Shown: positions 8,391-18,112 of the stretch, one piece after another | Position numbering within the stretch: position 1 is the first letter of the stretch | Layout: the number at the start of each line of letters is the position of its first letter | DNA from: Scleroderma bovista | Lineage: Eukaryota > Basidiomycota > Agaricomycetes > Boletales > Sclerodermataceae | Reading direction: 5' to 3' | DNA length: 30,383 bases | Assembly: GCA_037178675.1 (NCBI GenBank) | Contig: JAYMGJ010000424.1 | Location: forward strand, 1-30,383 | The notes under the pieces: model-generated | The model's database searches: none | Told to the model about the DNA's origin: nothing | The model's input: only the letters and a program-made list of their open reading frames with translations | Position numbers and translations under genes: made by a program

Positions 8391-10574
8391 TGTCACACAC
8401 CAAATGTGTTTGGTACTGTGGACATGGAGAAAGTTAGCCAATGAAATTAATGCAAAGAATGCACCCAAGATCTGTTGAAAGATTGTCCCGACTTGAGGGA
8501 TACAGACAGCCCTCACTATCCATATCACACAAAGTCAAGACTATCCTTATGCGAAGGATGAGTACAAGCTCGTTGTAGACATCTATCGCACAAGAATGAC
8601 TATCCTGATGCAAGAGATGAATGCCAATGCTGACAGTCATCTATCACATGAGAACCGCCAAGAAGCAGAAAGAATCCAAGGAATGATGACTATTTTGGTA
8701 TGAGAAAGGAATGCAACCTTCTGCAGTCCAACTCCCATACCAGAACAACCAAAGAAGCAGAAGAAATGATAGAGAAACGAAGGAGAAGAGGAAGAATCAT
8801 TTTTAGCGCCCAAATGTCAAATTTAGGCGCCCAGTGCTGGCATTCTGATATTTTGAATAGCTCCGCTGTTTTTGAAGCTATCAATCATGTGACTATACCA
8901 TCATGGAGCCTAGACCATGGTCTATCTGCCTGTCAAGTTCCGATGTAAATGTGTTTATTTCCCACAGAGATATTCCACCCACAATCCAGACACCTGCTTC
9001 ATCACTCACTATGGAGTCCGCATTTTCTCTGGAACGTTTCTCTGCTACTGCAGCAGACCTCAACTATGTCCTGCTCTTGAGACAGCCTCTTCCTGAGCTC
9101 CTGTGTACTGCCTGGTACATATCTTCCCAGCCTGCTCCCTCAGTCCCTCTCGTTCTCAGTCAGCACGTTCTCCTTATTAGTCCTGCATTGTGCATGTACT
9201 TTGGTCGTCTCAAGTCTATTGTTAGACTTGAAAATTCATACCTGGTCGTTTCTGTGTCTCCTGAGTCCTCTGCATATGGTCCTTTCATCCCAGAGTCCTG
9301 TCACATCCATCTCCCTCTATCATTCATCTTGCTTCCCTGGACATGTTGAATCTGCTATTCACATTTCACTTCCCTGCTATCCCACAACAAACACGAATGA
9401 AACAGTGCTCTAGAACCCTTCTTAGGAGCCCTAATAGAGTACAGAACCTTCCCCTTACTGCTCAAGGGAAGACTGCACTTCAGGAGCACCAAATTTCGTG
9501 TTTTTGCTCTACAGAAGCTCAATCCAAGGGATTTGTGACATTCTGTGACCAGCTGTGACTCTACTTGTCATTCCAGGCCCCCTGACACTGCTCTTCTGGT
9601 CGGATCAATTCTTTTATTATCCCCCAGCCACTCCCATCAGTGGCACTGCTTCAGAAGCTCATCTCCAGATCTAAACTAATAGCACTATAAAGTGGGGGCA
9701 TAACTGTCATGGTGCTGGGGGATGTTGTCTGAAAGTAGGGAAGCAGATAGAGTATTGAATTCAACACATCCAGGGAAGTGAGACGAACGACAGAGGAAGA
9801 TGGACATGGCAAGTATCTGGGAGGAAGGGACCATAGGCTGAAGGCTCAGGGGACACAGAGATGACCAGAGAAGACTTTTCAAGCTTGACAATAGACCTAA
9901 GATGACCAAAGTACATCCTTGACGCAGGACTGACGAGGAGAATGCGCTGACCGAGAATGAGAAGGACTGAGGGAGCAGGCTGGGAAGATATGTGCCAGGC
10001 AGTGCATGGGAGCTCTGGGAGAGGCTGTCCTAAGAGCAGGACATAGTGGAGATCTGCAGCAATAGCGGAGAAATGATCCAGAGAAAATACAGACTCCATA
10101 GTGAGCAATGAAGCGAATGTCTGGATTGTGGGGGGAATATCTCCATGGGAAATGAACAAATTTGCGTTGGAACTTGACAGGCAGATAGACCACATTCTAG
10201 GCTCTCTGATGGTATAGTCATGTGCCTGATAGCTTCAGAAACAATGGAGCTATTCAAAATATTGGAATGCTGGCACTGGGCGCCTAAAAATGACATTTGG
10301 GCACTAAAAATCATTTCTTCTCTTTCTCCTTTGTTTCTCCATCAATTCTTTGGCTTCTTTGATCGTTCTGGTATGGGAGTTGGACTGCAGATGTGTGCAT
10401 TCCTTTCTCATACCATAATTGATGTTATTCCTTCAGTTTCTTCTGCTTCTTGGCAGTTCTCATGCGATAGATGGCTATGATGAGGGTCCATTGTGCTTAT
10501 CCTTCACATAAGGATCATTCGATATAGGCATTATCTTCCATGTTCACTGTACCAAACCTGTTTGGTGCATGACA
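8391..10574. repeat. 2.2-kb palindrome of two head-to-head long-LTR pieces
   Basis: The left arm (8391 to about 9676, plus) matches the first 1.28 kb of the long LTR at 18108-15782. The right arm (10574 back to about 9716, minus) matches the same 5' region, so both outer ends are LTR starts: TGTCA on the left and TGACA on the right. Divergence of roughly 10-15 percent between arms is my visual estimate. The join is near 9677-9715 and contains sequence found in neither arm. Neither arm has the TATA and AATAAA end of the full copy. The flanks (TATGA before, CCATG after) do not form a target duplication, which points to recombination or template switching and not to a simple insertion. Confidence 0.82.
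8903..9349 (+). other. ORF conserved among the three long-LTR copies
   Basis: A 148-codon frame starting MEPRPWSICLSSSD is also open in the right arm of the palindrome (10195-9761, minus) and in the full-length copy (17596-17099, minus, 165 codons). The three products are clearly related. Differences include many amino-acid replacements and I see no excess of silent changes. The frame may be open by chance in a repeat of common descent. It is rich in Ser/Leu/Pro and has no motif I recognise. Confidence 0.3.
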
Positions 10575-11070
10575 CCATGATAAGCCATCACGATCAGCAT
10601 CCCCATTGCCAGCATATTGACGCTGATGCACCAACCAAGTAAGACATTTTCTTTCTATTTATCTTTACACCCCCAGTGTTGTGTCGCCGATTACCAGCAC
10701 TAACATTCCTGTTCCAGTCCCAGCATATGCCAATGTGTCCCCAGCCCAGCTACTCATGTTCCAATGGTGCATTGTCCCCCATTGGCCTTCCCAAGTGTTC
10801 CCAAACTTACTCACAACCCCAAACATCTCCTCCAAACAGGCTCCAGAATGGTCCTACTTCCCTCCCAGACCCCTCGTCCAATATGCCTTCGTGCATCCAA
10901 CCACATATACCTCACACTCCAATGGTGCATCGTCCCCCCATGTCCTTCCCAAATGTTCCCCAGTCCCAGCATATGCCAACACATCCCCAGCCGAACTATT
11001 CGCACTCCATTGGTGCATCATCCCCCCATGTTTTTACCAAGTGTTCCTGAACTTATTCGTAACCCCAAAA
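10575..11070 (+). repeat. Proline-rich low-complexity stretch with imperfect repeats
   Basis: Contains two imperfect copies, about 250 bp apart, around CCCAGCATATGCCAA and TTGGTGCAT (about 10716-10790 and 10965-11035). Several frames are open and give Pro/Ser/His/Gln-rich peptides. A short GT...AG stretch (10639-10676) resembles an intron but is only 38 nt. It may be the remnant of a gene for a low-complexity protein. No family recognised. Confidence 0.4.
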
Positions 11071-11570
11071 TCAGAGACTTTGCGATTACAACATGAGCAG
11101 AGCGTCATGAAGGAGAAGATCCGCAACAATAGAGAGAAGATCTAGACTTGATGTGCAAAGACAAATGCACCATAGTAAAGACCTCAACACGACAAACCAT
11201 GTTCCTTCCCTTGATTGGGAACAATACCAAAGTGTGTTTCTTTTAAGCTCGCAAAACTGCCTGAGCATATGTTGTTCTCCAGGTTATGAACTCAGAGACT
11301 TTGTGATTACAACACAAGCAGAGTGTCATGAAGGAGAAGATCCACAACAACAGAGAGAAGAACAAACAAAATAAGGTCCTTTATCTTGTGGGCAACATTG
11401 TTGAGGTTTGCAATCTTGCCATAATGTGATGCATTGTCTCTGAATGCAGCATCACAGATTTTAGATGTGATCCTGAAGATGAAAATGATGGTACAAATGG
11501 TGTGCAAAGGCAAATGTGCCATAGTAAAGACCTCGACATGACAAGCCATATTCCTTCCCTTCATTGGTCT
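11071..11570 (+). repeat. Segmental duplication of two blocks with inserted spacer
   Basis: Block a (11071-11140, TCAGAGACTTTGCGATTACA...) recurs at 11292-11361. Block b (about 11151-11219, TGTGCAAAGACAAATGCACC...) recurs at about 11501-11570. In the second copy the blocks are separated by about 140 bp absent from the first. No coding function is supported. Confidence 0.6.
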
Positions 11571-12115
11571 TGTTCCAGCAGAAGAACTCAAAACACTGAT
11601 TTCATGGGCATAAACAAGGATTCATATCTTATTACTGACAGAATTTCACTCTAGGGTAGCCCACACCACCTATTCCCCATTGCTCATGCCTGTGCACACC
11701 TACCCTGACCCCACTTCGTCAATGACCACAACCACCCACCACCCAAACATTGATGATGACTGTGGTGATGACCTGCACCCCCAGAGACGACAACAAGGAC
11801 CCCCTGGTGATGATGACAACAATGGTGATGACGGACCACCACCACAATGTCCACCACACAGCGCCGACGACAATGACCTCAATGGCAATGGCCCTATTAG
11901 CTCATGTATTAGTTACTCTAATAAAGTTGTCACACTATTGGTTGTACTTGAAAACATCATTTATAAGTCACTAAGCTACCAAGTGGTGCCAAGCAACGCA
12001 AGTCACGATGACTTGCCATGCTGGATTGACTTGGATTGACTTAGTCCACTTGGTGACAAACTGCCAAGTAGCTAAGCCATAATAAGTAGGTATTAAGTAA
12101 AGTGTAGATTTGCTG
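11571..12115. other. Acidic low-complexity and palindrome-rich spacer, no clear gene
   Basis: At 11680-11910 the plus strand encodes an Asp/Asn/His/Pro-rich stretch (DDDNNGDDG) that might be a scrap of gag, but nothing confirms it. At 11970-12080 there are imperfect inverted and direct repeats around CTAAGCTACCAAGTGG and CCACTTGGTGAC, which could fold. The copia gag frame opens just after this. Confidence 0.3.
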
Positions 12116-13377
12116 ATGAACTATTTGGAATGGAAGTCCGCCATGAAGTCGCTCTTGCAAGTCATGGGAGTTTGGTGCTATGCACATCATCTGGTAGCTG
12201 CTGTCGTTGCTGGACAGGCTGGTGCAACTGCTGAGCAACAGGCTACTGATGAAACCAATCAGGATAAAGCCCTTGGTACGATTACGTACTATACATCCAC
12301 ACTCATCAGACAGAATCTGATGAATGAGAACAAACCCCACACTGTTTGGGCAGCACTCAACACTTCTTATGGGACTCCTGGTGCTGCTGGTGTCTTTGTT
12401 GAGTTCAAACGTCTCATGCAGATGATAATCCCAGGGAATCAGGATCCCACTCTGGCTGTACACCAAATGCAGTCCACAATTGGTTACTTGGCCTCTAATG
12501 GCCTCACTCTCCCCAACTCCACTCAAGCAATGCTTCTTCTTGGTGCCTTACTGAATGAATGGCAAGGCTTCGCTTCCACGCTTCTGGCCACCTTATTGGT
12601 CAATCCAACCACTGCTCAAATTGCTGCAGGCGTTCAATGCCTCACCTTTGATGCAGTTCTTCCAAAGATAATGGAAGAATGGTCCAGAAAGTCCAGCAAG
12701 TCTATAATGCCAATAGTAAAGAAGGAACAGAATGTGCAGGCAGGACCTTCTCGCCCAAGGTGCAAGAAGTGTTCTGGATGTCACAACACTGCAGATCACC
12801 GCAATGACTATAAAAAAATGTTCACCCCTAATGCCGCTGCAGGACCTTCTACATTCCTGCCGAAGAATCAGGGTGGTGGAAAAGGGAAAGGAGGAGGAAA
12901 GAAAGGAAAAGAAAAAAAGCCCTACAAGGGTAAAGGCAAGCAGCATCAAAACACTGCAGAACAAACCACACAGATCATTGAGCTCCAAGGAGACTCTGAC
13001 AACGATTCCAATGCTGGGTCTGTCTCTAATATTCCTGAGACAGGCTGGTCCATGCTTACTCCATCCCAACTTGCTGCAGAGTCAGTATTACGTTCTGTGC
13101 ATAATGACCTGGCAAGAAGGAAAAGGGATGATGAGGAATATGCACATAGACAGGCTACGAGACCACGGACTCCCAATGATGAGACCATAAAGTATCATGA
13201 TGATGGTTTTGTTTGTGACCAATATAACGATGAAAGCTTTGACTGTTATACCTTGTGCACCTCTAAGGAGAGTGACGATAGGTGTCTCTGCTTAACATCT
13301 CCCCACTCAGGACAAAAAGCTGAATCTCACTGCCCCAAGCACAAACATTTAACAGGCCTATGGTTGATGGATTCCAG
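12116..13377 (+). pseudogene. Copia gag and protease start, cut by another copia LTR
   Basis: A plus-strand frame is open without stops for about 420 codons. It starts at ATG 12116 (MNYLEWKSAMKSLL); the usual first 10-20 residues of copia gag seem missing, since an in-frame TAA lies at 12098. The gag fold region is followed by CKKCSGCHNTADHRNDY (about 12757-12810), a degenerate zinc knuckle whose last Cys is Tyr. Then come a Gly/Lys-rich basic stretch, an acidic stretch and finally WLMDSS, the protease active-site motif, where the minus-strand copia LTR begins (13378). Protease, integrase and RT of this element are not in the window. The frame runs into the LTR and ends at 13448-13450. It encodes a different copia lineage from the gag at 20554-21912. 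Confidence 0.85.
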
Positions 13378-13665
13378 TGTTGAAGCAATACCTATATACA
13401 TAGAGGAACTGCTACTCCAACTCACCTGTTGGGTGGAGTGCACAACCTGAGATGGTAGTGGTAGCTGGTCAAGAGCTGTTATAATATATAAGCGATGAAC
13501 ACTGTTTATATACAACAAATAATGTGATGTGTGACTGTGACGTGTGACATGTAACATGTAACATCTACTCTAAAGAGGACTATTACTAAGTCTACACTAA
13601 TATGGGTCGCAGTCTTGTGCGCACTTCGTTGACGGTTTATGCCGGGTGCACATGTGACTTCAACA
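13378..13665 (-). repeat. Copia 3' LTR, 288 bp
   Basis: The plus-strand ends are TGTTGAAG and CTTCAACA, an 8-bp terminal inverted repeat. The same 288-bp unit occurs at 20266-20553 and 22297-22584 in the same orientation. In element sense the LTR is followed by the plus-strand copia gag, cut at TCCAG (13373-13377). Confidence 0.95.
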
Positions 13666-13678
13666 CTCCCCCTCGCTG
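13666..13678 (-). other. Polypurine tract of copia element
   Basis: On the minus strand CAGCGAGGGGGAG abuts the TGTTGAAG start of the 3' LTR. This is the expected plus-strand primer of the element. Confidence 0.85.
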
Positions 13679-13711
13679 TGCTGCATGTAAAGCACTTCAG
13701 CAAATAAGGTG

Positions 13712-13856
13712 CTAGATGCTGCCAGAGGGAAACTGTAAGCCTAGTTGAGCTCTGAACTTCGTGAATTTCTTGCGTGGTAAGTTCTTGGTGAGCAGATCAG
13801 CGGGATTCTCAGCACCATCAATGAAGAATAGTTCCACGTTACCTTTCACGACTGAC
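13712..13856 (-). pseudogene. C-terminal end of copia RNase H
   Basis: Minus-strand frame with the signature end of copia polyproteins, FFIDGAENPADLLTKNL, ending at the stop 13714-13712 about 35 bp before the polypurine tract. It continues the RNase H frame at 14502-15121, from which it is separated by the inverted gypsy solo LTR. Removing that insert and one 5-bp target copy brings the two parts together in this motif order. Confidence 0.88.
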
Positions 13857-14496
13857 TGTCAAGTCCGGGTCTACTCCGGTAGGGGGTCCGGTCAAGTCCG
13901 GACGAAAGCGGATGAAGGAAGAGGGCAGAGGGCTGGACGAGGGATTAGTCCGGCCGGAGTTGGTGACCGCTTGGATTCAACGACAAGGACGACGTGCGTT
14001 GATCCCTTGCGTAGGTTCCGGTCAAGGTGATAGAGATGGAGACGGAGACGGAGACAGACAGAGACTGGAGTAGTGACTAAGTTGATTTCAGACTGAGGTC
14101 TACAAGGTAAACTAGAGGGTACTTATACTAAGTAGAAACTAGGGTCGAGTACATACGGTGACAAGTAAACAACCTAATAGCGGACAAGGGATGACCGGAG
14201 TTAGGACTAGGTCAGGTCCGGTGAAAATAAAGTCAGGACCAGGTAAAATAAATCAGGTCCAGTGAAAAAGCTACAAGGTATAGGATATATCAAGTTCACG
14301 GAGAACTCACGTCAAGGCAGGGTAGACGGCGAGGTGTAGTAAGAGTGAATGGAGTATAGACCAAGGGTCGTAGTTAGCGGAAGGTTATCTGCGTGAGCGC
14401 GACCGGAGTAGGAGACGAGCGACCGGAGTAGAGCTGTAGAGCTGCGATGTGACCGGAGTGACCAGATAAGGCCCGGAGTTGGGCATGGTCGTAACA
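13857..14496 (-). repeat. Solo gypsy LTR, inverted, 640 bp, TSD CTGAC
   Basis: Reverse-complement homologue of the LTR at 3487-4159: in element sense it starts TGTTACGACC and ends GGACTTGACA. It is flanked by the exact direct repeat CTGAC (13852-13856 and 14497-14501), the 5-bp target duplication expected for gypsy integration. No internal element sequence is present, so it is a solo LTR left by LTR-LTR recombination. It splits the copia RNase H frame. It has about two of the 21-bp units, against four in the other copy. Confidence 0.95.
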
Positions 14497-14501
14497 CTGA
14501 C

Positions 14502-15777
14502 TCACGGATTCCGTGGTAGCGGATGTTAATGTGCTTGGAGCAAGGCTCTGTCACAGGGTTGGATGCCATGAATATGGACCCCTGATTGTCACTGCAAATC
14601 AGGATAGCTTTCAGCTTATAGCTGAGCTCACCGAGTAAACTCCGAATCCAGGTAACTTGGCGAGCGCAATTGCTCAAAGCCATGTATTTGGCCTCAGTGG
14701 ACAAGTATGCAATAGTCTTCTGCACACAAGAAGTCCAACTGATCAAGCCATCTGCAAGCTTCAGGTAGAAACCTGTCTGTGAGAGGCAAGAGATAGGGTC
14801 TGATCCCCAATCTGAGTCCATGCATGCAATCAGGCCAGCACCGGATCCACCATTATACACTAGGGAGTATGTAGGTGTCCCAATTAAATAGAAACAGATA
14901 TAAAGCACTTTGTTGAGGTGGTCCTGGGATGGGTTCACGGCATGGCGTGAGAGGTGCATGACTGCAAAGGCAATGTCAGGCCTAGTGCCTAACATAAGGT
15001 ACAGGAGGGACCCAATAACCGTCTGGAAATGGGAGCGGAGTTCCACATCAACAGGCTCTGTATTTTTGGCAGCATAGTAGCCAGCTGGCAGTGGGGTGCT
15101 TGTGGACTTTGCATTTAGCATGCCGCAGCGTTCGATGACCTTTTGTAGGTATGCGCATTGATCCAGGTGGATAGCGCGACCCCTGCGAGTGATTCACATT
15201 CAGAGGAACTCCTTAGGTTCTCCAAGGTCTCTGCACTCCCATTTGCACATAAATTGTGCTTTGATGGCATCAACAACAACCTTGTTAGGGCTGCAGAATA
15301 AAGTGTCGTCAACGTAGATAATACCAATGACGATGTTGGTGCCTTTCTTCTTGTAGAAGAAGATGCCTGCTTCAGATTTAAGGCGCTCAAACCCGAGCTC
15401 CTTGAGAGACTCATCAAGTGTGCACCACCAAGCTAGGCTGCCTGTTTGAGGCCATAGAGGGCATGCCAGAGGCAGAGCACTTTGCACTCTTGCCCAGGAA
15501 CTGCAAACCCTTTGGGTTGTTCCATATAGATCTCTTCATTGAGCTTGCCATACAAGTAGGCGCTCCGAATGTCGAGTCCAGTGATATACCAGTTTTCAAG
15601 TGTGGCAAGCGCAAGCATGAGGTGCACTGTTTCAAAGCGCACAACTGGTGAGAAGACCTGGTTGAAATCTAATCCCTCGACCTGGGAGAAGCCTTTTGCT
15701 ACTAAGCAGGCTTTCTTGCAGCCATCCGACTTCATGTCGAAGACCCATCAATTCTTAATGACCTTCCGGTCTCGGGG
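14502..15777 (-). pseudogene. Copia reverse transcriptase and RNase H, broken
   Basis: Minus-strand copia RT: LVAKGFSQVEGLDFNQVFSP (about 15700-15640), LDIRSAYLYGKLNEEIYMEQP (about 15570-15510), the catalytic YVDD (about 15319-15308) and then copia RNase H with DSDWGSDP, STEAKYMAL and SDNQGSI (about 14820-14570). The catalytic YVDD is intact. A TGA at 15750-15748 sits in the conserved NRWVFD motif in place of Arg, and frame changes occur near 15430 and 15200-15115. The upstream side is cut by the long solo LTR at 15782; the downstream side by the gypsy solo LTR at 14497. Confidence 0.92.
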
Positions 15778-15781
15778 ACAG

Positions 15782-18108
15782 TGTGCGCCTAAGTGAGGGA
15801 AGAGGTCAGAACAACCAACAACCAACACCAAATGACAGCAAAATGTGAGTGGTGGTCTTCCTTTGCGTTTCTGGTATTTAATCTCCTCAGGGGAAGGTGC
15901 TGCACGCCTTCAGGCAGGATGCAGGAGGGAAGGGAAGGGCTTCTGATGGGGATGATATGCGACTGGGGATGGTATTGACTCCTCTTCAGCCTACCACAGT
16001 GGTTAGGAAGAGTCCTGGGATTGAAGAGCGATGATAGATTGATGATAGGGGTGTAATAGCAGTGATGGGACAACAGGGAAGCAAGGGGACAGTTCCTGCT
16101 TCAAGAATGCAATGGACAGTGATGGGATGGAGTGGACAGAGATGCTAGACTGCGCTTCAGCCTAGAGAAATGATCAGATACAAGATATATCTGATAAACA
16201 GCAATATAGGAGCTTTAGGCCAGCACTGGGTGACCTACAAGTCCAAAGACAAAGAGGGAGCTTATAGACAGTGAGGGAGAGTGAATGTGGTCACTTTATT
16301 GAGGGGGAAGCAGACACTTCCTTGCAGCCTTTGACTGCTGGTTTATATACAGGAGGGGCTGTGGCCCTGTAAGCACAAATGACTAAGTGCTTGGTAAGAG
16401 ATTGGTAAGCGATTGATAAGCAGTGTAATCAGGCTGAGTCATCAATGGGGAGAGCCTGAAGCTGCTGAGCCAAGGGAAAGAGCAAAAACATAGGTAAAAA
16501 GGGGTGCATAATCAAGAATATGGAAAAATCATTGCATGGGGCCCAAAAGAGAGGGGGGGAAAGCATGGGATGAGTAGATCGAAGCTAAATGAGCATATGC
16601 AATGACATAATGCATATGAATCATAGGGGCATGAGTCATGAATTGATAAGCAGCATGATAAGCATGATTTGAAGGATGATTGGTAAGTGATTGGTAAGGG
16701 GAGTAATGGGGATTAGTAATGCCAAGAGGGGATGAATAATGCACAGCAGAGTGAGTCAGAGTGAGCCAGAGTGACTCTGTGTGACTCAGACAGAAGGGAA
16801 GCACAATCTGTGATTGATTGAACTTTAGATCTGGAGATGAGCTTCTGAAGCAGTGCCACTGATGGGAGTGGCTGGGGGATAATAAAAGAATTGATCCGAC
16901 CAGAAGAGCAGTGTCAGGGGGCCTGGAATGACAAGTAGAGTCACAGCTGGTCACAGAATGTCACAAATCCCTTGGATTGAGCTTCTGTAGAGCAAAAATG
17001 CGAAATTTGGTGCTCCCGAAGTGCAGTCTTCCCTTGAGCAGTAAGGGGAAGGTTCTGTACTCTATTAGGGCTCCTAAGAAGGGTTCTAGAGCACTGTTTC
17101 ATTCGTGTTTGTTGCGGGATAGCAGGGAAGTGAAACGTGAATAGTGGATTCGACATGTCCAGGGAAGTGAGATGAATGATAGAGGGAGATGGATGTGACA
17201 GGACTCTGGGATGAAAGGACCATATGCAGAGGACTCAGGAGACACAGAGACGACCAGGTATGAATTTTCAAGTCTAACAATAGACTTGAGATGTCCAAAG
17301 TATGTGCGTGATGCAGAACTGACAAGGAGAATGCGCTGACCGAGAACGAGAGGGACTGAGGAAGCAGGCTGGGAATATATGTACCAGACAGTACACAGGA
17401 GCTCAGGGAGAGGCTGTCCCAAGAGCAGGACATAGTTGAGGTCTGCTGCAATAGCGGAGAAACGTTCCAGAGAAAATGCGGACTCCATAGTGAGTGATGA
17501 AGTGGGTGTCTGGATTGCGGGTGGAATATCTCCGTGGGAAATAAACAGATTTATGTCAGAACTTGACAGGCAGATAGACCACGGTCTAGGCTCCATGATG
17601 GTATAGTTACATGATTGATAGCTTCAAAAATGGTGGAGCTATTCAAAATATCAGAATGCCGGCACTGGGCACCTAAATTTGACATTTGGGTGCTAAAAAT
17701 GATTCTTCCTTTTCTCCTTCATTTCTCTATTGTTTCTTCTGCTTCTTTGGTTGTTCTGGTATGGGAGTTGGACTGCAGTAGGTTGCATTCCTCTCTCATA
17801 CTGAAATGATCATCAATCCTTGGATTCTTCTGCTTCTTGGCGGTTCTTGTGCAAGGGATGACTGCCAGACAATGGCATTCATCTCTTGCTCCAGGATAGT
17901 CATTCTTGTGTGATAGATGGCTATGACAATCTTGTATTCATTCTTTGCATAAGGATAGTCTTGACTTTGCGTGATATGGATAGCAAGGGCTGTCTGTATC
18001 CCTCAAGTCAGAACAATCTTTCAACAGATCTTGGGTGCGTTCTTTGCATTAGTTTCATCGGCTAACTTTCTCCATGTCCACAGTACCAAATATGTTTGGT
18101 GCATGACA
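15782..18108 (-). repeat. Long solo LTR, about 2.33 kb, no internal coding region
   Basis: In minus-strand sense the unit starts TGTCATGCACCAAAC and ends TAGGCGCACA, so TG...CA. The start agrees with both ends of the palindrome at 8391-10574. Near its 3' end are TATATAAA (about 16348) and AATAAA (about 16295), the layout of a promoter and poly(A) signal in an LTR. It lies in the copia RT gene and is flanked by CCGT (18112-18109) and CTGT (15781-15778), a 4-bp duplication with one C-to-T change. Without it the copia Val-Asp-Arg and Pro-Arg-Asp-Arg codons meet in frame. The absence of any gag-pol and the insertion-like ends suggest a solo LTR of an element with unusually long LTRs. Confidence 0.75.
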
Positions 18109-18112
18109 ACGG

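Noticed and set aside
8391..10574. Palindrome as a terminal-inverted-repeat DNA transposon
   Set aside because: The arms are long internal LTR pieces, there is no transposase, and the flanks (TATGA and CCATG) form no target duplication.
11282..11293. GGTTATGAACTC as a third primer-binding site
   Set aside because: It resembles GGTTATGAGCCC at 10 of 12 positions, but no LTR end precedes it and it lies at the edge of a local duplication (11292-11361), so the match is probably chance.
16529..16954. 141-codon minus-strand frame in the long solo LTR
   Set aside because: It is Ser/His-rich, lies in an AT-rich repeat-like stretch of the LTR, and the palindrome arms do not extend far enough to show conservation.
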